A stretch of DNA of 64,000 nt, taken from assembly GCA_951812345.1 (NCBI GenBank), contig OX638295.1:1770965-1834964 (forward strand), read 5' to 3'. The notes beneath the pieces were generated by a model. It did not search any database and was not told the DNA's origin. It was given only the letters and a program-made list of their open reading frames with translations. The translations under genes and the position numbers were made by a program. This document shows, piece after piece, positions 49,754-59,692 of the stretch; position 1 is the first letter of the stretch; the number at the start of each line of letters is the position of its first letter. Source of the stretch: Rhodothermales bacterium (lineage in GTDB: Bacteria > Bacteroidota > Rhodothermia > Rhodothermales > VXPQ01).

Positions 49754-51076
49754 TTACTCGCCTGCACTGGCGAGGAACGATCGATTGAGACGGGTACGCC
49801 CTGGCGCCGGCACCGGCGCGGGAGGCATATCTCCAAAAGACAGCGTGTTCGGTACCAGATCCATATCGGCGGTCAGCATATCCTCCCAGGTCAGTTGCTG
49901 CCCCGTGTAGGCGCTCTCGCGTCCAAGCACGGCAATCATGGTGCTGTCCGCTATCTGGCGCGTCTCGTTGACAGGCTGTCCCGCCCGAATGGCTGCAATA
50001 AGGTCCGTATGCTCGACCACATAGGCATTGTTGCCCTTTTCGGAGCGGCGGAAAAGCACGCCCCCGTCGTGCGAGCGTATGATCGAACTGTCAGGATGCA
50101 GATCGGCTACCCCTTTTGTGCCGACGATGCGGTTCGTAACGCGCCCGGTAGCCCCCTCGAACTGGCGGCACTTCGCCTCTACGCGGACATCGCCGGAAAA
50201 AGCATATTCCACCGAAAAGTGGTCGTAAATGTGTCCGTAGGAAGGATCGACGCGCGAAAGGCGCCCGCCCATACCGATGGCGCGCTCGGGTACCTGCCCC
50301 ATAACCCACTGGATGACGTCGAGGTTATGCACGAACTGCTCCACGATGTGGTCCCCTGAAAGCCAGGTGAAGTAATACCAGTTCCGGCATTGCCATTCCA
50401 TATCCGACATACCGGGAAGACGCGGGCGCAGCCAGATGGGACCCGTCATGTAATAGGCATAGGCGCCCGTGATCTCGCCGATCAGTCCCCCGTGAATCTC
50501 GGCCACGGCGTCCATGAAGCTGGGCTGGCGGCGGTAGAGCGTACCCGCCACCACGGAAAGCCCCTTCTCGTCGGCTAATTCGCCCGCCTCAATGATCGAC
50601 CGGTATCCGGCCACATCGACCTGCGTGGGCTTTTCCATGAACACATGCTTGCCGGATTCGACCGCGTAGCGGAACTGCACAGGACGAAATCCCGGCGGCG
50701 TGGCGAGAATTACATATTCCACATCGCTGTCGATCACGTGCCGGTAGTTGTCGAACCCGGTGAACGTGCGTTCGTCCGTCACATTGAGTCGGTCGCCGAT
50801 ATGCTCCTGCAGGCGCCGCCGGGAATCTTCCAGCCGGTCTTCGAAGAGATCGCCCATGGCGTACACCTCGATTCCCTCTGCCGCCTCGACGGCATTCACT
50901 GCAGCGCCCGTGCCGCGTCCGCCGCACCCGACCAGACCGACCCGCATGGCGTCCGACCCCGCCCCATAGGCGAAATTCCCGGAACGCATGAGCGCAGAGG
51001 CGCCCGCTGCTGCTGCCGATGACTGGATGAACCTGCGCCGGGTCAACCCGGTGTTTCGTACGTTCGTGTCCTCCAT
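49754..51076 (-). CDS. Tat-exported Gfo/Idh/MocA family oxidoreductase
   Basis: A 440-residue protein. TRRRFIQSSAAAAGASAL (about residues 12-29) is a strong Tat signal. The Rossmann domain has VGLVGCGGRGTGAAVNAVE near 46, and the EKP motif is intact (HVFMEKPTQVD near 145), unlike in the paralogue at 6155. WLSGDHIVEQFVHNLDVIQW near 240 matches the family's catalytic-region segment with the His residues. It precedes the exported TIM-barrel gene by 24 bp. The pair resembles periplasmic keto-glycoside modules in Bacteroidota, but no DUF1080-type hydrolase is next to it. A 127-bp gap upstream (51077-51203) holds nothing recognised. Confidence 0.85.
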   Translation of the reverse strand: MEDTNVRNTGLTRRRFIQSSAAAAGASALMRSGNFAYGAGSDAMRVGLVGCGGRGTGAAVNAVEAAEGIEVYAMGDLFEDRLEDSRRRLQEHIGDRLNVTDERTFTGFDNYRHVIDSDVEYVILATPPGFRPVQFRYAVESGKHVFMEKPTQVDVAGYRSIIEAGELADEKGLSVVAGTLYRRQPSFMDAVAEIHGGLIGEITGAYAYYMTGPIWLRPRLPGMSDMEWQCRNWYYFTWLSGDHIVEQFVHNLDVIQWVMGQVPERAIGMGGRLSRVDPSYGHIYDHFSVEYAFSGDVRVEAKCRQFEGATGRVTNRIVGTKGVADLHPDSSIIRSHDGGVLFRRSEKGNNAYVVEHTDLIAAIRAGQPVNETRQIADSTMIAVLGRESAYTGQQLTWEDMLTADMDLVPNTLSFGDMPPAPVPAPGRTRLNRSFLASAGE

Positions 51077-51203
51077 TGCTTTTTCCCGGTTGGTATATGG
51101 TTGCGCACATCGCCACGCTCATGCCGCAATATAACCGGGCGGAAGCATTGTTGCCGGAACAAAAGGCGACCGAAGGCCGAGTCGGCGGCAGGGCATGAAA
51201 CCA

Positions 51204-54200
51204 TCAGAACAATGCGCTCATCTGGATTTGCATCGTGTGGATGACCGGCGCGGCGGCAGGCGCGCGCCCATCGTACGAAAAAGTCGCCCGAAGGTATTGG
51301 TTCACGGTGTAGCGGGCACGGAAAGACCACAAACTCGACCAGCCGGGGCCCCTGCCGTCCGTCAATTCAAACCGGGCCAGACCGAGAGCCTCGCCATCGA
51401 GCCGCACGCGGGCGACTTCTGCGCGCAAGGTGGTCTGCAGTTTCCGGGGAATCGTATACCGAAGTTCCGCCGGGGCTTTCAGAATTTGTGCGCTACGCGC
51501 GCCGAAATCATCCTTTTTTCGCCCGTACGAGGCAGAGGTTATCACCTGCACACGGTCCGAAACAGCATAGGAAACCTCCGGCTCCAGGCGAAATCCGGAC
51601 ACGTCATAGCGGCGCGAAGCAAAGGCGTCGCTCGCAAGACGATCCTGCTCGCCGGCAACCACGGCCCGCAGCCCCCAGTTCGGCCCCGGACGCCAGCGCC
51701 CTTCCATGCGCCAGCTGTCCACAAACCGTTCTTCCTGACCGGCAGCAAGCTCGCTCAGACTGCGAAGCCGGTTTAAGGAAAGGTCCAATCCGTAGTCCGG
51801 ACTGGATCGAAACAGGAAAACATCCTGTCCCAACCGCAATCGCCCGTTCATCGTGTGTTCGGCATTCCGGAATCGACTCAGGTCCAGCAGGTATATGGAT
51901 GCGGTGTTCGGATCTCTCGTTTTTTCCTGCACTTCGATCACGGTCCGCGCCGCGACATGCGACAATTTTCGTTTCCAGCGGCTGTCCGAACGACCCCATA
52001 CCCGCTGCGGATCCAGTTCCAGCCGGATACGGCTCCGGACGTTCACTACGGATACAAGCGTATCCGAGGGAATGTAGGTTCGCACGTAGGACCCCTCGTT
52101 CGGCAACCGTTCCGGAAGCATTTCGTCGATCTGAACAAGACCGTCCTCGTTTCCGTCCTCCCAAACGAATTGCCCGATTTCGGGGCCGGTTCGTATGTAT
52201 ATCTCCTGCAAGACAGGCGAACGTTCCGTCATTCCATCGTACAACACATTCGCCTGGATAGACCGGGACAACGGGCGCCACACCCCGCTGAGTTTCAACA
52301 AGATAGACTCGGCGTCCTTTCTGTTCTGTTCTATACGGAAGCGCTCGGTGAACCGCCGCGTGCGAAAACCGACACTGCCTTCCGCGTCCAGCACGGAAGA
52401 AGGCCGCCACTCGAACGTCGTGCGTCCGGTCCATGAAGCAGCGGCTGGCTTCACGCTGCCCGCAATCCAGTCGTCCTCCACGCGGCGTTCGACAAAAGTC
52501 GCCACCCCGAAGGCGCCGTCTTTCCAGGCCAGACCCGGACGCACCTCCAGAAACCGAAACGACGGACGCAGCAGACTGTCCGCTCCGACCGCCTCCTGCA
52601 TCCGATCTTCGTGCTCGAATTCAATACGCGGCGACAGTCGCCCGCCGCCCAACGGATACTCCATGGAACCCGATTGCCGGAACCACCGGCCTCGTTCGTC
52701 CGCTACCGAATCGTTGGCGGTAATCGCCTCGGCCCGGTAATCGAGCCGGGGCAGCCTGCCTTCATGCACCGCCACATAGGCTGCGCGGCGATCCGCCTCA
52801 AAGCCATCCCCCAACGCGATCCGCCCCAATTCACCCCGCACATTCGAATCCTCAAGAAAATCAAATCGCAGATTACCTTCATCGATCGTCTCGTCCACGG
52901 AAAGACTGCCAACGCCGAGGTTGCGCCGGGATGTTATATTCCACCGGCGCTCGAATTCGACCGGGCGGATGCGATCGAACGCGGCGAAAGAAGATGCCAC
53001 ATGCCTGCGGCGCATTTCTCCAGACAACCGGATGCCGCCCAGAGAAGACGGCTTCAGGCGCACACCGGCAAGCACGGCGTCCCCGATGTCATCAGAGGCA
53101 TCCAGCATGGACAGACGATTCCTGTCATTCAGGCTGCGGCCCCACTCGCCGAACACTTCGAAAGCGGGTACGGGCGAGAAAGCGCCCCGCATATCAATCA
53201 TGCGGTGCATTTCCGGCTTGGGAAGAAGACGCACCGGAAGGTAACTCCCCATGCCGGGCCCTCGATACTCGTACAGAATACCGTTGACGGCACGGCCTGT
53301 GCGCTCGTAGCTGCCGAGTCCTTCGCCCACATGCGTGAATCGCACCCGAAATACAGCTTCGGAAGGCAGAGGCGCCCGGTCAAGCGCCACATATACCGTA
53401 TCGGCGCCAGGCCGGATTTTCCTGCGGTACTGAACGTACGGCGCCTCCGGATCGAACTCGACACGCTGGGCTGCTCCGGCAATAGCCACCCCATCACCTG
53501 CACGCGCAAGCGCCAGAGAATCCTCCGAGCCGAATCCGAATTCCTCGCTGAAATCGCGGCTGTCCGCCTCCCGGATCACTGAAATCCCGAATCGTCCGGA
53601 CATGCCCCGCTCCGCCGTTTCGGGATGCCGCAGGAAATGCATCTCCATTTCAACCCCCGCAAGCGTCCGCGTGAACCGGCTCGTCGAATACTGAAATTCG
53701 ACCTTGATGCGCATGTCCGCCGTCACAATGAGATTCGACGTAAAGGAAATCTCTGCGGTGGCGTAGTCTATGACGTAATCGTTCGTTTCGCCCCGCATGA
53801 GGCGCTGCCCATCCACAAACACGGTTTCGGAGTTGGGTACGACAAGCACAAATCGCTCTCCCTCGGCCCCTTCAAGCCGGTAGGGGCCCTGCACGCCATC
53901 AAGCGGTTCTATCTCCTGCGACCGGAAGAGGCCCCGGGACACCGCCCCCGCCGCCTTGACTCGACCCCCGATCCTGTTCCCGTCGGGTAATGAAGTCATC
54001 ACCGAGGCGCCCTGTAATCTTCTTGCAAACGCGCTGAACTCGCCGGAAGCGAACCGGAGATCGAAGTCCCCTAATTCAGCCCGCGCATGGGGCACGTCCA
54101 GGCCGATAAACACGCGGTCGAATTCCTCGATGCGCTGCGTGGTGCCCTCCGGTAGAATGGGCGTGTTCTCGTCGGTAAGCACAGCCTGCACATGAACCTG

Positions 54201-54719
54201 GTCGGAAAGAGGACCGGAAAGCCGCATGCGAAGCCCGGACTCGAGCGTTACGTCCCGGTTATTTCCGACAAGCATGCCCCGGGTGATCGAGCCGTTGTGC
54301 TGCAACGCGGATGTGGCGGGAAGCAGCCGGAGGGGATCTTCGTCGGACCCGGATAGGACACGTTCCGCTCGCTCGTCGGCCTGTTCTTCCGCCAAATCAT
54401 GGCGACGATACCAATCCCGAAAACGAAACGGCAACGTGCGATATTCGACCACCAACTCCTCTATCCCGGATACATCGTCCACCCAAAGACGGGCATAGCG
54501 ATAGTCGAGGCGGTAGTGCGTCGTATCGAGCGCAGCGCCATCGGCCAGCACCCGCTCCGATCCGGGAAGCGCGATAGGAACCAACTGAAAAGGCTGAGGC
54601 GCCGACACATCCAGCGTGTCGCGTCGGAATATCTCCGGCACAGGCGCTGCTTCCTGAGCACGCCCCTGCGCCGCAAAAAATGTCAGCGCTATACCCGTCG
54701 CAACGAGTCGAGCAATCAT
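51204..54719 (-). CDS. Large outer-membrane beta-barrel protein of unknown function
   Basis: A 1171-residue protein with a signal peptide (about 1-21, ending GRAQ). The N-terminal 350 residues contain soluble segments, notably SITRGMLVGNNRDVTLES and DENTPILPEGTTQRIEEFD, followed by GLDVPHARAELGDFDLRF. From memory similar words occur in large surface proteins of Bacteroidota and Ignavibacteria, including relatives of SprA, but I cannot confirm homology. The last 700 residues alternate polar and aromatic residues in the style of a long beta-barrel and end in ...MQIQMSALF with a terminal Phe. It overlaps the propeller gene upstream by 4 bp. A role in the cell envelope is supported; a specific function is not. 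Confidence 0.7.
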   Translation of the reverse strand: MIARLVATGIALTFFAAQGRAQEAAPVPEIFRRDTLDVSAPQPFQLVPIALPGSERVLADGAALDTTHYRLDYRYARLWVDDVSGIEELVVEYRTLPFRFRDWYRRHDLAEEQADERAERVLSGSDEDPLRLLPATSALQHNGSITRGMLVGNNRDVTLESGLRMRLSGPLSDQVHVQAVLTDENTPILPEGTTQRIEEFDRVFIGLDVPHARAELGDFDLRFASGEFSAFARRLQGASVMTSLPDGNRIGGRVKAAGAVSRGLFRSQEIEPLDGVQGPYRLEGAEGERFVLVVPNSETVFVDGQRLMRGETNDYVIDYATAEISFTSNLIVTADMRIKVEFQYSTSRFTRTLAGVEMEMHFLRHPETAERGMSGRFGISVIREADSRDFSEEFGFGSEDSLALARAGDGVAIAGAAQRVEFDPEAPYVQYRRKIRPGADTVYVALDRAPLPSEAVFRVRFTHVGEGLGSYERTGRAVNGILYEYRGPGMGSYLPVRLLPKPEMHRMIDMRGAFSPVPAFEVFGEWGRSLNDRNRLSMLDASDDIGDAVLAGVRLKPSSLGGIRLSGEMRRRHVASSFAAFDRIRPVEFERRWNITSRRNLGVGSLSVDETIDEGNLRFDFLEDSNVRGELGRIALGDGFEADRRAAYVAVHEGRLPRLDYRAEAITANDSVADERGRWFRQSGSMEYPLGGGRLSPRIEFEHEDRMQEAVGADSLLRPSFRFLEVRPGLAWKDGAFGVATFVERRVEDDWIAGSVKPAAASWTGRTTFEWRPSSVLDAEGSVGFRTRRFTERFRIEQNRKDAESILLKLSGVWRPLSRSIQANVLYDGMTERSPVLQEIYIRTGPEIGQFVWEDGNEDGLVQIDEMLPERLPNEGSYVRTYIPSDTLVSVVNVRSRIRLELDPQRVWGRSDSRWKRKLSHVAARTVIEVQEKTRDPNTASIYLLDLSRFRNAEHTMNGRLRLGQDVFLFRSSPDYGLDLSLNRLRSLSELAAGQEERFVDSWRMEGRWRPGPNWGLRAVVAGEQDRLASDAFASRRYDVSGFRLEPEVSYAVSDRVQVITSASYGRKKDDFGARSAQILKAPAELRYTIPRKLQTTLRAEVARVRLDGEALGLARFELTDGRGPGWSSLWSFRARYTVNQYLRATFSYDGRAPAAAPVIHTMQIQMSALF

Positions 54720-55648
54720 TCCGAAAGCGCAAGCAGATACAAGCGCTGCGCTCCCAGAACGTACAGGGTTCCATCCGTTCCCGCAGCGGCGTCCACGATG
54801 TGCGTATCCATATCCATCTCAAGACGGCGCTCAAAGCGCCCGGTCTCATCATATACCATTAGGCTCTGCGCAAGCACCGCATACACCCTCCCGCCATCCA
54901 CAACTACAGCGCGAAGCCCCGCAAGCCCGGCACCGATCGTACGCACAAACGTACCGTACTGGTCATAGACCATCAGGGATTCCGCCCTGCGATCGGCCAC
55001 GTACAGCAACCTGTCTGCACCGATGGCGATATCTATTGGTTCGACAAGCACACCCGGCCCGGCGCCTATGTCCCCAATGACTCCTGCGGGACGGCGATCC
55101 TGATCCCACTTGCGGACCACCCCCCGATCCATGTCCACCGCAAAAATTTCGTTCGCCGAAGAAGTAGCCACGGCTGCGGGAATACCGGAGGAATAATCGG
55201 CAGCTGCTTCGTCCTGCCTCCGATAGGTTACGCGGGCTGAAACGTCCTCGCCGGTTCGCATCAGCGGGACTGCGCCGAGATATGCCCCGGAGCGGGAGAA
55301 TATTTGAATCCGCCGGTTGCCGGCGTCGGCCACATACAGTACCAGGCCATTGGTCGGATCGACATCCACGGGATCGTCGAATGCTCCTTCCTCCGATCCA
55401 GGCCCGCCAAGCACTGCAAGGCGCTCCCCCTGTTCGTTCATCGTATATACGACATCGCGGCCTGCGTCAGCCACATAGACGATCCCGAAAGGATCCATGG
55501 CGACAGCGCGGGCATCCACAAAATCCGGCCCGGCAAGGGGTGTTGCCCGGAGCGTATCCACCGGCTGGGCAATAGCCTGTCCGGCGCCTGAAACAAGCAC
55601 GCCGAACATGCCCAGCGCCCCAAACGCCATGGCGAGCGGACGCATCAT
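54716..55648 (-). CDS. Exported NHL-type six-bladed beta-propeller protein
   Basis: A 310-residue protein with a signal peptide (about 1-28, ending AIAQ). Repeats of the type FGIVYVADAGRDVVYTMNEQG, LVLYVADAGNRRIQIFSRSG and RLLYVADRRAESLMVYDQYG are NHL-like blades. Such propellers usually bind protein or glycan partners. It overlaps purD by 4 bp upstream and the 1171-residue outer-membrane gene by 4 bp downstream, so it is probably translated with that protein and may be its periplasmic partner. No catalytic motif is seen. Confidence 0.75.
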   Translation of the reverse strand: MMRPLAMAFGALGMFGVLVSGAGQAIAQPVDTLRATPLAGPDFVDARAVAMDPFGIVYVADAGRDVVYTMNEQGERLAVLGGPGSEEGAFDDPVDVDPTNGLVLYVADAGNRRIQIFSRSGAYLGAVPLMRTGEDVSARVTYRRQDEAAADYSSGIPAAVATSSANEIFAVDMDRGVVRKWDQDRRPAGVIGDIGAGPGVLVEPIDIAIGADRLLYVADRRAESLMVYDQYGTFVRTIGAGLAGLRAVVVDGGRVYAVLAQSLMVYDETGRFERRLEMDMDTHIVDAAAGTDGTLYVLGAQRLYLLALSE

Positions 55649-56940
55649 GACGGACGCAGCCCCTTTTTTCCGATGTCCCGCCGAAACTGCATGTGTTCGA
55701 AAGAAATGTGTCCTACCGCTTCGTAGGCGCGATCCAACGCTTCCCGGAGGTCCCGGCCCAGCCCGGTAACGCCGAGCACGCGCCCGCCGGATGTAACGGT
55801 CTCGCTTCGACCGCTATCCTGCTGCCCCGGCGCCGTGCCTGCATGAAACACCATGACGTCCCTGTGCGCTGCCGCCTGTTCCAACCCCTCGATCGGGAAT
55901 CCCGTTTCGTAGCGTCCCGGATACCCGCCGGATGCCAGAACAACGCATGCCGCTGCACCACTCCTCATAGACAGCACCGAACCACTGAGCGCCCCCCGGG
56001 CCGTCGCCTCAAACAGATCCGGGACATCGTCGGCAAGAAGAGGAAGCACCGCCTGGGCCTCGGGGTCCCCAAAGCGGCAATTGTACTCGACCACTTTGGG
56101 CCCTTCTTCCGTAATCATCAGCCCGCAATACAGTACGCCCCGGTACGGATATCCTTCCGCTGCCATGCCGTGCAATGTCGGGGCAACAACCCGGTTGCAC
56201 ACGACGTCCAGCATATCGTCCGTTACGATGGGAACCGGCGCATAGGCCCCCATCCCGCCGGTATTCGGCCCCACATCCCCTTCACCAATTCGCTTGTGAT
56301 CCTGCGCCGGCGCAAACAACACGTATTCCTTCCCGTCCGACAGGGCGAATACGCTGGCTTCCTCCCCGGTCATATATTCCTCGATCACGACTTCTTGCCC
56401 CGCTGCGCCGAACGCCCGCTCGCGTAGCATAAACGCAAGCGTTTCGAGCGCTTCCTCCACGGTAGCGCATACAACCGCCCCCTTGCCGGCCGCCAGACCG
56501 CTTGCTTTTACCACAATCGGAGCGCCGCATGCCCTGACATGGGCCACCGCCTCATCGTAATCGCCTGCTCCGAATGTCCGGTGACGCGCCGTGGGAATAT
56601 CGTGCCGCTGCATAAACGCCTTGGCGAATGCCTTCGACCCTTCAAGACGAGCTGCCGCCGCACTCGGCCCCATAATCGCCAGTCCCTCTTGCTCGAAACG
56701 ATCCGCAATGCCCAGCACCAACGGCTGTTCGGGCCCCACGATCGTCAGATCGATCTGCTCAGTGCGCGCAAAACGGACAAGATTTTCGATGTCATCCGCG
56801 CGAACGGGTACGATGGAGGCCGTCTCGCGAATACCCGCATTTCCCGGAGCTACAAATATTTTATGAACCCCTCCCGATCGGGACAGGCTGTGAACGATAG
56901 CGTGTTCGCGGCCCCCGCCGCCGACAACCAGTATGCGCAT
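55645..56940 (-). CDS. purD: Phosphoribosylamine-glycine ligase
   Basis: A 431-residue ATP-grasp ligase; the ATG at 56938-56940 gives MRILVVGGGGREHAI, the family start, while the longer frame would overlap mutS. FVAPGNAG near residue 31, VGPEQPLVLGI near 72, VVKASGLAAGKGAVV near 140, the metal-binding VEYNCRFGDPEAQAVLP near 285 and a C-terminal FHAGT segment are all present. It joins phosphoribosylamine and glycine in purine synthesis. It begins 88 bp after mutS and overlaps the next gene by 4 bp, an odd partnership of a purine enzyme with envelope proteins. Confidence 0.95.
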   Translation of the reverse strand: MRILVVGGGGREHAIVHSLSRSGGVHKIFVAPGNAGIRETASIVPVRADDIENLVRFARTEQIDLTIVGPEQPLVLGIADRFEQEGLAIMGPSAAAARLEGSKAFAKAFMQRHDIPTARHRTFGAGDYDEAVAHVRACGAPIVVKASGLAAGKGAVVCATVEEALETLAFMLRERAFGAAGQEVVIEEYMTGEEASVFALSDGKEYVLFAPAQDHKRIGEGDVGPNTGGMGAYAPVPIVTDDMLDVVCNRVVAPTLHGMAAEGYPYRGVLYCGLMITEEGPKVVEYNCRFGDPEAQAVLPLLADDVPDLFEATARGALSGSVLSMRSGAAACVVLASGGYPGRYETGFPIEGLEQAAAHRDVMVFHAGTAPGQQDSGRSETVTSGGRVLGVTGLGRDLREALDRAYEAVGHISFEHMQFRRDIGKKGLRPS

Positions 56941-57028
56941 GAGAGCGTTTTTTCCTGTGGTAAAACTCTTCTGTGAAGGGGCAAACGGGAGGCGCCGTAC
57001 CCATACCCTGGCGCTCCTCCCTATCCGG

Positions 57029-59689
57029 TCAATCCAGCAACCGCCGCAGCGCATCGAGTTGCTGCAAAGCCTCGATCGGCGTCATCCGATCCGTATCCAG
57101 CGCTCCCAGACACTCCTTGAGCGCTTCCCTTACGGGGTCCGTTTTCCTGTCAAAAAGAGACATTTGAAACTGCTCGGCGGAAGCCATCGGCATATCCTGT
57201 GGAGAAGGTTTGAACGCGTGAATATCGTCTTCCTGCATCGTATCGACGCCCGTATGCCGGCTTTCCAGTCGCTCGAGAATCTGGCGCGCGCGGGCAATGA
57301 CCGGTTCGGGAAGCCCTGCCATGCGCGCTACTTCGATACCAAACGAGTGGTCGGCGCCCTCCGGGGCCAGCTTGCGCAAGAAAATCACGCGGCCTTCATG
57401 CTCTTCCGCCCGTATACATGCCGCGCGCACGCGATCGTATCGGTTCGCCAGTTCGTTCAGTTCGTGATAGTGCGTGGCGAACAAGGTGCGGGCAGCCACG
57501 TCTTCGCGCTCATGCAGGTACTCCACCAGCGCCCATGCGATGGACAAGCCGTCGAATGTGCTGGTGCCGCGTCCCACCTCATCCAGTAAAATGAGCGAGC
57601 GCGGCGTTGCATTGTTCAGAATGTTTGCGGTTTCGTTCATCTCGACCAGGAACGTGCTTTCCCCCTCGGCAAGGTTGTCGGAAGCCCCGACCCTCGTGAA
57701 TATCCGATCCACAATACCGATACGAGCAGATTCCGCCGGCACGAATGAACCGGCCTGGGCAAGGAGCACAATCAGCCCCGTTTGCCGCAACACAACGCTT
57801 TTTCCGGCCATGTTCGGGCCGGTAATGAGAATAATCTGGGCGTCGTCCGGGTCCAGGTAGATGGAATTCGGAATGAAAGGTTCGCCAGCAGGCAAGGCTT
57901 GCTCCACAACCGGATGCCGCCCCCCTTCGATCTCAAGTGCTCGCCCCTCGTGTACTTCGGGCCGGACATAGCCGAAACGCACGGCTGCATCGGCCAGCGC
58001 CAGGTAGCAATCCACCATGCCCAGCAACGTGGCATTGCGTTGCAAGGCTTCGGTATACTCGGCGACAGCCACCCGCAATTCGGCAAAAAGGTTCGCCTCG
58101 ATCGTATCGATCCGTTCCTCGGCGGTCAGGATTTTTTCCTCGTATTCCTTCAATTCCGGTACGATGTAGCGTTCCGCATTCACCAGGGTCTGTTTGCGGA
58201 TATAATCGTCCGGCACCTTGTCCTTGTGCGTGTTGGTAACCTCGAGGTAGTACCCGAATACCTTGTTGAAACCGACCTTGAGCGAGGAAATGCCCGTTCG
58301 TTCGATCTCTTTCTTCTGCATCTCGACCAGCCAGTCCTTGCCTGAGCGGGCAATCCGGCGTAAGGTATCGAGTTCCTCGTCGTAGCCGTCCCGGATCAGC
58401 CCGCCTCCCCCTATCCCGGCAGGCGGATCGTCCACAATAGCCCGATCGATCAGATCGACCAGATCGGCGTGCACGGTAAGTTGCGCACCCGCTTCCCGAA
58501 GCGCAGTGCACGTACAATCTTCCCTTGAAGAAAGGAGCTGCTTGATTGCAGGAAGCTGCCGAAGCGTCAGTTTGACGGCCACCATATCCCGCGGCGAAGC
58601 CCGGCCTGTAGCAATACGGACGGCAAGACGTTCCAGGTCGCCCATGTGCTCCAGTTCCTCGCCCAGCTTCGTACGAAGCGTACGGGACCGGAAAAAATCC
58701 TCGACGGCGTCGAGTCGACGCTCGATGGCTGCAACCTCGCGCAAGGGCCGCACCAGCCATCGCCTGAGCTGCCGGCCTCCCATAGGCGTTCGGGTCCGGT
58801 CAAGAATGCTTACAAGCGTATCCTTCCGGCCCTGCTCGTGGAGGGGAGCAACCAATTCCATATTCCGCTTGGTTTGCGGATCCAGCGTCATATGGCTCGC
58901 GCTGTCGTACGGAACGATCTTGCGAACATGCAAGAGCCGGCCCTTCTGCGTTTCGCCGAGATAATGCAGCACGGCGCCGGCGGCGATCGTCCCAAGCCGC
59001 AAGGCATCGACTCCAAAGCCCTTCAGCGAATGCGTACCGAAATGGTTCAACAGGGTCTGACGGGCAAAATCGTGTCCGAAGACCCAGTCCTCAACCGGCG
59101 TCACCACGAACGAACCGCGAGGCGCATCGTCCCGACGGTTCCGGGCCACAAGCACCTCGGCAGGCTGGATGGTCTGCACAAGACCGGATAATTCCTCTAT
59201 ATCCCCCTCGCTGGCGAAAAATTCGCCGGTGGATGCATCAAGAAAGGCAATCCCGACGCGCCCGCTTTCCAGCCAAATCGCCGCGAGATAATTGGATTGC
59301 TTCGGATCGAGCAGGTTGTCGTCGAAATAGACGCCAGGGGTGACCACCTCTACGACATCGCGCTTTACGATCGTTTTGGCCTGCCCGGGGTCTTCCGTTT
59401 GCTCGCAAACGGCTACCCGAAAACCGGCTTCGACGAGTTTCGGCAGGTACGTATTCAGCGCGTGATGGGGAAAGCCCGCCAGAGGAACATCGTAGGCCTT
59501 CCCGTTGGAGCGTTTGGTCAGGGCGATACCCAGCGTTTTGCTGAGTTGCTTTGCATCTTCATCGAACGTCTCGAAGAAATCCCCCATCCTGAAGAGAAGG
59601 AGCGCTTGCGGATGCTGCGCCTTGATGGCGTAATATTGCCGCATGAGCGGCGTTCGCCCCTTGTTCTCCTCGCTACGCATCTCCGTCAC
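57029..59689 (-). CDS. mutS: DNA mismatch repair protein MutS
   Basis: An 886-residue MutS1. The mismatch-recognition domain starts TPLMRQYYAIKAQHPQALLL and has the Phe-X-Glu wedge in GDFFETF (about residues 36-42). Connector, core and clamp domains follow, then the ATPase: Walker A GPNMAGKS near residue 630, Walker B LILLDEVGRGTSTFDG near 705 and the dimer-interface THYHELNELA near 742. A C-terminal tail of about 60 residues with the HUH-like tetramer region is short. The start is 3 bp after the S46 peptidase stop. It binds mismatches and recruits MutL, which is not in the window. Confidence 0.95.
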   Translation of the reverse strand: MTEMRSEENKGRTPLMRQYYAIKAQHPQALLLFRMGDFFETFDEDAKQLSKTLGIALTKRSNGKAYDVPLAGFPHHALNTYLPKLVEAGFRVAVCEQTEDPGQAKTIVKRDVVEVVTPGVYFDDNLLDPKQSNYLAAIWLESGRVGIAFLDASTGEFFASEGDIEELSGLVQTIQPAEVLVARNRRDDAPRGSFVVTPVEDWVFGHDFARQTLLNHFGTHSLKGFGVDALRLGTIAAGAVLHYLGETQKGRLLHVRKIVPYDSASHMTLDPQTKRNMELVAPLHEQGRKDTLVSILDRTRTPMGGRQLRRWLVRPLREVAAIERRLDAVEDFFRSRTLRTKLGEELEHMGDLERLAVRIATGRASPRDMVAVKLTLRQLPAIKQLLSSREDCTCTALREAGAQLTVHADLVDLIDRAIVDDPPAGIGGGGLIRDGYDEELDTLRRIARSGKDWLVEMQKKEIERTGISSLKVGFNKVFGYYLEVTNTHKDKVPDDYIRKQTLVNAERYIVPELKEYEEKILTAEERIDTIEANLFAELRVAVAEYTEALQRNATLLGMVDCYLALADAAVRFGYVRPEVHEGRALEIEGGRHPVVEQALPAGEPFIPNSIYLDPDDAQIILITGPNMAGKSVVLRQTGLIVLLAQAGSFVPAESARIGIVDRIFTRVGASDNLAEGESTFLVEMNETANILNNATPRSLILLDEVGRGTSTFDGLSIAWALVEYLHEREDVAARTLFATHYHELNELANRYDRVRAACIRAEEHEGRVIFLRKLAPEGADHSFGIEVARMAGLPEPVIARARQILERLESRHTGVDTMQEDDIHAFKPSPQDMPMASAEQFQMSLFDRKTDPVREALKECLGALDTDRMTPIEALQQLDALRRLLD

Positions 59690-59692
59690 GAG

